64,000 bases of DNA, taken from NCBI RefSeq assembly GCF_000337815.1, contig NZ_AOLN01000018.1:248001-312000 (forward strand), read 5' to 3'. Numbering within the stretch: the stretch's first letter is position 1; the number at the start of each line of letters is the position of its first letter. A program made the position numbers and the translations under genes. Source of the stretch: Haloferax mucosum ATCC BAA-1512. Its GTDB lineage: Archaea > Halobacteriota > Halobacteria > Halobacteriales > Haloferacaceae. Positions 41,886 through 48,448 of this stretch are shown here, piece after piece. The notes under the pieces were generated by a model that saw nothing but the letters and a program-made list of their open reading frames with translations, was not told where the DNA came from and did no database searches.

Positions 41886-43054
41886 GCGTCTCCCTCCGAG
41901 CGCGGGTCGAGCGCATCGCGCAGTGCGTCGCCGACGAAGTTGAACGCCAAGACGGTACAGAACAGGAAGACGCCGGGGATAGTCGCAATCCACCACGCGC
42001 TGTCGAGGTCGCCGCGGCCAGACGCGATGACCTGTCCCCACGAGGGCGTCGCGGGGTCCGTCAGGCCGAGGAACGCGAACGTCGCTTCGAACAGGATGAA
42101 CGAGGGAATGAGAAGCGTCGCCGCCGTGATGACCGTGTTCGACACGTTCGGCATGAGATGTTTGCGGATAATCCACCCGTCCGACGCGCCGGCGTTCTCC
42201 GCGGCGCGAATGTACTCTTCTTCCCGGCGCTGGAGCGCCTCGGAACGGACGAGGCGGGCGATACCACCCCATCCGAGGAAGCCGAATATCGTGATGAGTA
42301 AGAACAGACTCGGCTTGAACAGGTACGTCACGATGAGGAACAGGAAGAACGTCGGGAAGGTCTGTTGAATATCGACGTAGCGCATCAACACCTCATCGAC
42401 GAGGTCGCCGAAGTACGCCGCCGACGTGCCGACGACGGTGCCGATGCTGATGACGATAAGCATCGTGATGAGACCGACCTGCATGCTCACGCGCATCCCG
42501 AAGACGACGAGTTTGGCGATGCCTTTCCCCTCGCTCGTCGTTCCGAGCGGGTATTTCCACGTCCCGTGGCACATGCCGTCGGCGACGGCACCGGCGCACG
42601 CCGAGGGCACGCTGGAATCGACGCTGACGAACACGGGCGGTTGGTACGCCGCGATGACGTTCAGTTCGGGTTTGGCGATCAACCACGGACCGACCGTTCC
42701 GACGGTGAACACGACGAGGAGGTAGATGGCGCTCACCACGGCGGCGCGGTTCTTTTTGAATCGCCGCCAGTAGTAGGCGGTCAGCCGCCGGTTTTCGGCC
42801 AGCGGCCACGCCACGAAAAACGCCCCCACGAGGAGTGTCAGGACGAACAGCCAGTCGGTCCCCGAGAGGACAGACCCCTCGGTGAGGAACACGTCGGTCG
42901 TGACGACAAGCGCGTAGATGGCGCTCACGGCGACTAGCAACCCGGTACGGAGCGGAAGGCCAAGACCGCCGAGGTCGTCCCAATCGACATCTTCGAACCG
43001 GTCGGTCGAACCGGCGGCCGTCGTCGAACCGGATGGCGTGTCGGCCGCCATCAT
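41882..43054 (-). CDS. dppC: Peptide ABC transporter permease (DppC type)
   Basis: A 390-residue permease. The first ~100 residues carry two extra helices (VAVSAIYALVVTTDVFL and FVLTLLVGAFFVAWPLA) ahead of the BPD_transp_1 core, where the usual DppC is ~300 residues. The EAA loop, RAAENAGASDGWIIRKHLMPN, contacts the ATPases. It starts in an ATGA overlap with dppB. Confidence 0.9.
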   Translation of the reverse strand: MMAADTPSGSTTAAGSTDRFEDVDWDDLGGLGLPLRTGLLVAVSAIYALVVTTDVFLTEGSVLSGTDWLFVLTLLVGAFFVAWPLAENRRLTAYYWRRFKKNRAAVVSAIYLLVVFTVGTVGPWLIAKPELNVIAAYQPPVFVSVDSSVPSACAGAVADGMCHGTWKYPLGTTSEGKGIAKLVVFGMRVSMQVGLITMLIVISIGTVVGTSAAYFGDLVDEVLMRYVDIQQTFPTFFLFLIVTYLFKPSLFLLITIFGFLGWGGIARLVRSEALQRREEEYIRAAENAGASDGWIIRKHLMPNVSNTVITAATLLIPSFILFEATFAFLGLTDPATPSWGQVIASGRGDLDSAWWIATIPGVFLFCTVLAFNFVGDALRDALDPRSEGDA

Positions 43055-44025
43055 CGACCTCCGTAGTCGATACGCGGGTCCAACACGGTGTAGGCGATGT
43101 CCTGTAGCAGGTTCCCGACGATGGCGATGAACACCGGAATGAGCGTCGTCGCCATGACGAGCGCCGTGTCCTGTTGGACGATAGCTTTGTAGCTCAGCAA
43201 CCCGAGACCGGGTATCTGGAAGACCACCTCCGTGATGTACGCCCCGGCGAACAGCAAGCCGAGGATGTCGGCGACGAGGATGGTCATAAGCGGCACGAGT
43301 GCCGGTCTGAAGATGTGTCGAACGAGGACGCGCCAGTCGTCCGCACCTTTCGCGCGCGCCGTCTTGACGAAGTCGGCGTGGACGTATTCGAGGGCTTCAG
43401 CGCGGGAGTAGCGCATGTTCCCGGCGATAGCCCCCGTCGAAAGGACGATAATCGGTAAGATGAGCTGTTTCGCGTTGGCGAGCGTCCAGACTCCTTTCCC
43501 GGTTTGGTAGTAGCTGGGAAGCCAGCCCAAATCGACTGCGAACACCAGTATGAGCATGATGCCGAACCAGAAATTCGGGATACTGATGCCGAAGAAGGCC
43601 GTGAACGTCCCGAAATAGTCGGTCAGCGTGTACTGGTGTGTCGCCGAGTACAACCCGATGGCGTAGCCCAAGACGATAGAGATGAGCGTCGCCGGCAAGG
43701 CGTACATGAGCGAGTACGGATACGCCTCTGAGATGGCCGTCAACACCGGTTGGTTCCGAGTGTACGACCACCCCCATTCGAGCGTCGCCATGTTCACCAT
43801 GTAGTTCTTGTAGCGGGTCAACATCGGTTCGTCGCGGCCGGTTATCTCGTCGAACGTCTCTTTCGCGTCGTCAACGTTACCGCCCTGTGTGGCGGCCTTG
43901 AACGCGAACGCTGTTTGGCCGTCGCCCGGCGCGACCACGAGCAGTCCGAACGTGAGACTCAAGATGAGATACGTCGCAATCACCGCCCACGCGACGCGGC
44001 GGGAGACGTACCAGAGCATACTCAT
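43051..44025 (-). CDS. dppB: Peptide ABC transporter permease (DppB type)
   Basis: A 324-residue six-helix permease: N-terminal WYVSRRVAWAVIATYLILSL, large extracellular loop with NYMVNMATLEWGWSYTRNQ, and EAA motif KTARAKGADDWRVLVRHIFRP. It lies 16 bases after the binding protein gene. An alternative ATG 6 bases downstream is possible. Confidence 0.92.
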   Translation of the reverse strand: MSMLWYVSRRVAWAVIATYLILSLTFGLLVVAPGDGQTAFAFKAATQGGNVDDAKETFDEITGRDEPMLTRYKNYMVNMATLEWGWSYTRNQPVLTAISEAYPYSLMYALPATLISIVLGYAIGLYSATHQYTLTDYFGTFTAFFGISIPNFWFGIMLILVFAVDLGWLPSYYQTGKGVWTLANAKQLILPIIVLSTGAIAGNMRYSRAEALEYVHADFVKTARAKGADDWRVLVRHIFRPALVPLMTILVADILGLLFAGAYITEVVFQIPGLGLLSYKAIVQQDTALVMATTLIPVFIAIVGNLLQDIAYTVLDPRIDYGGR

Positions 44026-44041
44026 CGGCGACCCTCCAGCA

Positions 44042-45901
44042 TCATTCGAACGAGTAGTCGCCGGACAGGTTGTCGGCGAGCATCTGTTTGGCCTTCGCAG
44101 TGTCGTAGTGCTCGCCGACGCCGGTCTTTTCGACCTTGGTGTCGTCGAACCAGTCGGAGAACGCTGGCTGGTGGGTGTGTGCGACCGAGGCGTATCCGCG
44201 GTCGATGTTCTCGACGATGGTCTTTTTGTTCACACCCATCGAGAGCGCGTGCCGAACCTCGCGGGTGCGCAGTTGGTCCCAGCCGTTTGCACGCTGGTTG
44301 TACGCGAGAATCGAACAGAACGCGTTCGGCGTCTGAATGACCTTCGTGGAGTCGAGGTCCTCGAACTTCTTCGCCTTCGACGACGGGAGCAACAGTTGGT
44401 CGATTTCACCGGTTTCGAACGCCGACAAGCGCGTCGATTGCTCACCGAACACTTGGAACTTGTACTCCTCGAAGTTCGGCGTCTCGTCGTAGCCCGCCAC
44501 GTCGCGCAGGTAGTAGTCTTCGTTTCGTTTCGCCACGAACACCGATTCGCGGTCCCAGCGGTCGAACGTGTACGGACCGAGGTTGCCGGAGTAGGTAATC
44601 TCCTGAATCGCGTTCGACTGGTTGAGCTTGTTGCCGCCGTCTTCCACGTCGCGGTACTGCTCGACGAGACCTTTCGGTAGACACATCGCCCCCCACATGA
44701 TGGGTTTCTTGACGAACGACGGGTCAACCTCGGGAAGTTGGATTTCGAAGCTCAGTTTGCCGGTCTTTTCCACCGGGATGGGTTCGTCGTTGCGGAACCA
44801 ATCTGACTGGTTCACGTCACCGGCCCAGTTGTCTTCTGCTTGGTGGACCTCTTTGATGTAGTACACCCAGTCGTCGGCGGTCATCTGGCCGTAGTCGCCG
44901 CCCCACTGGAGGTTGTCGCGGAGGGTGAACTCGTAATTTTGCTTGTCGTCGGTGTCGATAGACTCGACCCAGAGGTAGACGACCTCGTTGTCGTTGTCGA
45001 ACGTGTACGCTCCGTCGAGAGTGAGCGCGAGACGGTCCGAAGACGACTCGTCGTTGATGCGAATCGGGTTGAGCGTCTTCGCGTCCGTGCCCTCTCCGTA
45101 GCTGTAACCACCTGACATCGAGGCCGAGCCACCGGAATCACCGCGAAAGTACTGCTGGTAGTTGTAGTCGATGTTTTGTCCGGGTTTGATACCCTGCACG
45201 TCTTTCTGGAACCCGTTGAGGTCGACCGAGAACTCGTAGAAGTTCACCGGTTGGTCGTGGCTGAGAACACCAAACACATCGGCGAGGAGTTCCTGTCGTT
45301 TCGCCTCGTCTGTCTGTTTGGACGCCTCATCGAGCATTCCCGCGATGTTCTCGCTCGGGCGGTAGCCGTAGAAGTTAGTCGTCGATTGTTTGCGCTTTTC
45401 CTCGCTCGTCCAGAACGGACGAATCGACGTCGGTGTTCGCGGGTAGGAGTTGAAACCGATACCGAGCATCAGGTCCCACTGTTCCGTGCTCGTCGCCTCG
45501 TCGCGGGGACCGGCGTTGAACGACGACCGCTCTTCGCCACCCTCGGGCGAGTACGTGTTCTGTGCGTACTTTGAGAGCATCGTGTTGAACGGCACGCCGG
45601 TCAACTCGACACCGATTCCCAGCTTTCCGTACTCCTGTTTGATGAACTGGGCGATGGTTTTGGTCGTCTGGCCCCCGGTGGAGTAGACCATGCTGAGCGT
45701 CACCTGTTCGCCGTCGGGACCGAGAAGCGTGCTTCCGAGGTCGCCGCCGTCCGCCGAGTCGGTCCCACCCCCACTTCCGTCGTCACCGGAAGCGTCCTCG
45801 TTGCGTTCGCCGGTGCACCCCGCAAGTCCGGCGAGACCACCTGCACCGAGCGTTTTCAAAAGCGTTCGTCGATTTGGCTGGATAATGTTACCGCGAACCA
45901 T
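44042..45901 (-). CDS. Circularly permuted family-5 peptide-binding lipoprotein
   Basis: A 619-residue substrate-binding protein. NRRTLLKTLGAGGLAGLAGC (10-29) is a twin-arginine lipoprotein signal, so it is folded before export and lipid-anchored. A Gly/Asp/Ser linker follows. The order of the fold is rotated: residues ~60-240 match the C-terminal lobe of OppA/DppA (KLGIGVELTGVPFNTML, then DEASKQTDEAKRQELLAD), while ~265-619 match the N-terminal lobe (YGEGTDAKTLNPI, GPYTFDRW, and the end YDTAKAKQMLAD, which in ordinary proteins leads into the C-lobe). A low-complexity bridge (GDSGGSASMSGG) joins the original ends. It is first in the operon; a TATA box 25 bases upstream indicates a leaderless transcript. 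Confidence 0.9.
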   Translation of the reverse strand: MVRGNIIQPNRRTLLKTLGAGGLAGLAGCTGERNEDASGDDGSGGGTDSADGGDLGSTLLGPDGEQVTLSMVYSTGGQTTKTIAQFIKQEYGKLGIGVELTGVPFNTMLSKYAQNTYSPEGGEERSSFNAGPRDEATSTEQWDLMLGIGFNSYPRTPTSIRPFWTSEEKRKQSTTNFYGYRPSENIAGMLDEASKQTDEAKRQELLADVFGVLSHDQPVNFYEFSVDLNGFQKDVQGIKPGQNIDYNYQQYFRGDSGGSASMSGGYSYGEGTDAKTLNPIRINDESSSDRLALTLDGAYTFDNDNEVVYLWVESIDTDDKQNYEFTLRDNLQWGGDYGQMTADDWVYYIKEVHQAEDNWAGDVNQSDWFRNDEPIPVEKTGKLSFEIQLPEVDPSFVKKPIMWGAMCLPKGLVEQYRDVEDGGNKLNQSNAIQEITYSGNLGPYTFDRWDRESVFVAKRNEDYYLRDVAGYDETPNFEEYKFQVFGEQSTRLSAFETGEIDQLLLPSSKAKKFEDLDSTKVIQTPNAFCSILAYNQRANGWDQLRTREVRHALSMGVNKKTIVENIDRGYASVAHTHQPAFSDWFDDTKVEKTGVGEHYDTAKAKQMLADNLSGDYSFE

Positions 45902-45916
45902 GAACTGTGTGAACGA

Positions 45917-45932
45917 CTACATATATAAATAA
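45917..45932 (-). promoter_or_regulatory. TATA box of the peptide transporter operon
   Basis: On the minus strand TTTATTTATATATG ends about 17 bases before the ATG at 45901, centred ~25 bases away. It is the strongest TATA element in the window; the spacing implies a leaderless mRNA. Confidence 0.75.
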
Positions 45933-46138
45933 ATTCCGATTAACTGACATTGTTTCGAAATCACCCCGCCGCAGTATACGAAAATAAATAAATAGTTTAG
46001 AAGTTGTTTTCTGTTCGACGCGGCACGAACACTCATAAAGGGAGCCGAGCGCGCCCACAGCAACGGTTCGAACAGCGGCGCTGTGGCTGGCGTCGAACGC
46101 AGTTGCCCGGGAAAACAGCGAGTTGGTTTCGAGCGTCG

Positions 46139-46705
46139 TCAGTCGTCGCCGTGTTCGTCAACGATGACGACTTCACCGTCTTCGACGGTCACGTTGATGA
46201 GCGTCTTGACGTGATGGTCCGAATCGTCGAGTTCGGTCGGGCCGGCTTTCTTGATGATGGCGACGGTGTCAACGACATCCGCGCCGATGTGGTCGAGCGC
46301 GTCGAGGACGGCTTTCATCGTGCCGCCGGTCGAAAGCACGTCGTCGAGAACGAGCACGCGGTCGCCCTCGTTGACGTCGTTGATGAACATGTCGCCTTCG
46401 GAGTATCCGGTCTGCTGGTGGAGCGACACCTCGCCGTCGAGTCCATACTCGCGCTTGCGGATGACGACGAGCGGGATGTCGGTCATGAGCGACACTGCGG
46501 TCGAGATGTGGATACCCATGGCCGCAGGCGTGACGATTTTGTCCACGTCTTCGAGGTCCGCCTTGCGGATGATTCTGATGACAATCTCACGAAGGAGTCC
46601 CGGCTTGAGCATCGGGACGCCGTCACTGATGGGATGAACGAAGTACTCGTAGTCTCCTTTTTCGATGATCGGCGCGTCGAGAAGGGACTGCCGCAACTGG
46701 TCCAT
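46139..46705 (-). CDS. hpt: Hypoxanthine/guanine phosphoribosyltransferase
   Basis: A 188-residue PRTase, the archaeal Hpt (adenine/hypoxanthine type). It has [21 protein letters not shown], then [14 protein letters not shown], the PRPP-binding loop, and a lobe with [12 protein letters not shown]. It salvages purine bases with PRPP. TTTTATG on the minus strand (46728-46735) lies ~27 bases upstream of ATG 46705, supporting this start. Confidence 0.92.
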   Translation of the reverse strand: MDQLRQSLLDAPIIEKGDYEYFVHPISDGVPMLKPGLLREIVIRIIRKADLEDVDKIVTPAAMGIHISTAVSLMTDIPLVVIRKREYGLDGEVSLHQQTGYSEGDMFINDVNEGDRVLVLDDVLSTGGTMKAVLDALDHIGADVVDTVAIIKKAGPTELDDSDHHVKTLINVTVEDGEVVIVDEHGDD

Positions 46706-46869
46706 GACGCCCGTTTCCCGGGTTAGACATAAAATGTGGCGGTTCGAAGCCTGTCGGACACGGCGACCCACGATGCGCGGTATCGACTCCCGAGGGCGTG
46801 GCTCCCGAAGACGTTCGTGGCCGCGTTGTCACTCGACGCGGTCGGCGTCGTCACTCGAACATAAGAGTC

Positions 46870-46939
46870 GCGTTTGCAATTGGGTACACAGCCGACCGCA
46901 CGACGGCGTTCGATGGAGTGTGCACTACCGTGCAAACGC
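46870..46939 (+). repeat. 70-bp intergenic repeat element, copy B, with 9-bp terminal inverted repeats
   Basis: The element begins GCGTTTGCA (46870-46878) and ends TGCAAACGC (46931-46939), a perfect 9-bp inverted repeat. It aligns without gaps to the reverse complement of 33490-33559 with ~74 percent identity. It lies between the hpt promoter and the 3' end of the next gene. It is not part of any credible ORF. Confidence 0.75.
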
Positions 46940-46982
46940 TACGATAGGTTGTCGCCTCGGGACAGCACGGTCCCGAGTACGG

Positions 46983-47405
46983 TTACATACCGCCGAGGAG
47001 CTGTGAAGCCGTCCGCACGAGCGGTTCGACGGGTTCGTCCGGTTCGACGAAGAGCAACATGCCACGACCGCCACAGTACACCTGCAAGACACCGTAGTCG
47101 TCACGCTCTTTGAACCGGTATTCGACGCTGTTCTGAACCGGACTGAGTCCGGAGAACAACCCCCGTTCCATGAACTCGCGCCGAGTCTCCTCGGCGAGCG
47201 AACTCAAGTGTGCGACGAGTTCGTCGCGGCTCCCGAAGGCCTCACGGACCGTCCCCCCGACGTGAAACAGATCGAACGCTGTCGCACCGTAAACGGCGAC
47301 CAACGAGACAGCCCCCTCAGACGTGTCCCGAATCGCCTCCATTGCGACATCACTGTCGGGTCCCGGTCCGTTTACGGATGCCATCCGTGCCGGGTCGATT
47401 ATCAT
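46983..47405 (-). CDS. Small haloarchaeal protein (DUF7522-like)
   Basis: A 140-residue protein: VSLVAVYGATAFDLFHVGGTVREAF (split), an amphipathic helix, then VQNSVEYRFKERDDYGVLQVY and GRGMLLFVEPDEPVEPLV. This resembles the DUF7522/DUF7521-type haloarchaeal proteins often found beside HTH regulators, a likeness recalled rather than searched. The chosen ATG overlaps the stop of a 22-codon upstream ORF (ATGA). An internal ATG 21 bases later is possible. Confidence 0.7.
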   Translation of the reverse strand: MIIDPARMASVNGPGPDSDVAMEAIRDTSEGAVSLVAVYGATAFDLFHVGGTVREAFGSRDELVAHLSSLAEETRREFMERGLFSGLSPVQNSVEYRFKERDDYGVLQVYCGGRGMLLFVEPDEPVEPLVRTASQLLGGM

Positions 47406-47470
47406 TCGCTTCCCCCCACGCCCTGACGCTGCGCGTCTCCCTGCCCGGAGCGCGCGCCTGGACACTTCAT
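47402..47470 (-). CDS. Possible 22-codon upstream ORF (leader peptide)
   Basis: An ATG at 47470 sits 28 bases downstream of ATTTATA (47495-47501, minus strand), the spacing of a leaderless transcript. The frame runs 22 codons (starting MKCPGARSGQ) and its TGA overlaps the ATG of the next gene. No homology can be judged. It could be a real coupled leader peptide or a chance frame. Confidence 0.35.
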   Translation of the reverse strand: MKCPGARSGQGDAQRQGVGGSE

Positions 47471-47730
47471 GGAATTCAGATAGTCTCTCGATGCTATAAA
47501 TGTGGAGGTGGACTTTCGCTCGCTGAAAAATAGACGACCGCGCGGTGTTATTATGTTCTTCAACGATAATTTGAGAGTGATTGTCTAGTACTGTTGAACT
47601 GACAAAATTGCGTTTGAATGCAAATATCACTCTCGGCTCGAATGTGAGGAAAGACCGCTTTTAGCCGGGTTTTACAAGGGACGTGCTCTCGGTCTCGAAA
47701 CGAGAGCGCTGAGACGGAAGCGACGACGAT
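47406..47730. other. 325-base intergenic region, AT-richer than its neighbours
   Basis: Apart from the possible leader ORF and its TATA (47495-47501), no gene is seen. The region has TTTTTCTC-like and AT-rich stretches (47510-47640, e.g. GTTATTATG, TTTGAATGCAAATATCA). A likely stem TCTCGGTCTCGAAACGAGAGC at 47690-47709 lies near the 3' end of the winged-helix gene, and GTTTTACAAG beside it. Transcripts of the two flanking genes run in the same direction (minus). Confidence 0.5.
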
Positions 47731-48072
47731 TTACTCGGTGTCTGCGTCGCGGTGTTCGCTACCGGCCGATTGGTCGTCCGAGACGACTTCGACGAAAAAT
47801 CCCTCTTCCGACAGCGAAACCATCGTCCGGTCGAACGTACACTCGTACTGGCGGTAGTGCGTGCCGTCGTCTCGGACCCTCGTGGTCGATGCGACGAGAC
47901 CACACCCACACAGTTGGTCGAGTCGCCGGTACACTGTCGGAAGTGAGCGGTTGAGTGTCTCACCGAGTTCTTTTGCGGACCGCGGTTCCCGACGGAGCGC
48001 CACGAGAAGCGCTCTCGACTCAGTATCCCCGAGCACGTTGAGTAGTTCGTTGCTCGCCACACTTCCATCCAT
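47731..48072 (-). CDS. ArsR-like winged-helix regulator, paralogue of 1261-1611
   Basis: A 113-residue protein starting MDGSVASNELL. The winged helix has LGDTESRALLVALRREPRS, recognition segment LPTVYRRLDQLCGCGL and wing VRDDGTHYRQYE, directly comparable with the regulator at 1261. The last ~20 residues are acidic. TTTATA on the minus strand (48098-48103) lies ~26 bases upstream of this ATG, supporting a leaderless start and ruling out an upstream TTG. The two Cys in CGC could be a sensor pair. Confidence 0.82.
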   Translation of the reverse strand: MDGSVASNELLNVLGDTESRALLVALRREPRSAKELGETLNRSLPTVYRRLDQLCGCGLVASTTRVRDDGTHYRQYECTFDRTMVSLSEEGFFVEVVSDDQSAGSEHRDADTE

Positions 48073-48081
48073 CCTGGTCAA

Positions 48082-48448
48082 AGCGTCCGAATGTGTGTAT
48101 AAAGTAGTTGCGACCCCGTGACAACCACCCGCACAAGAACGGGTTTTTCCCGCCGGAGTCGAAGACGCACAACCGGTATCTCTGACTGCTCAAATCGCCA
48201 GTGCTCCGGGTCGTCGGGACCGAGACCAATCACAGTGGTCCCACCTCAGACGAGTGCTATCGTGAGACAGCCGCTGTCACCGGCAGTTCACAATCGCAAA
48301 GTGAGTTGCCAATCATTTACGTTCAAATTTGAATATCAATCAATATACCGGTTTTATTTGGAATACGGACAGCTTTTTGAGTTGATTCGACAGCGAAGGG
48401 CCGATGGGTTTGACAACACCTAAGTCTGCGCTACCCACAATTTCTCCC
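48082..48448. other. Non-coding region with the mrp promoter
   Basis: No gene is seen in this 367-base gap. It holds the promoter of the winged-helix gene on the left and an AT-rich stretch at 48300-48375 on the right with the 12-bp palindrome TTCAAATTTGAA (48322-48333), AATATACC and GGTTTTATTTGG (48349-48360). TAAGT at 48421-48425 is ~25 bases before the GTG start of mrpA. Confidence 0.5.

Noticed and set aside
48404-48448. A 15-residue N-terminal extension of MrpA from ATG 48404
   Set aside because: Not clearly excluded, but the first membrane helix starts right after the GTG at 48449 and a TAAGT element lies ~25 bases before it.
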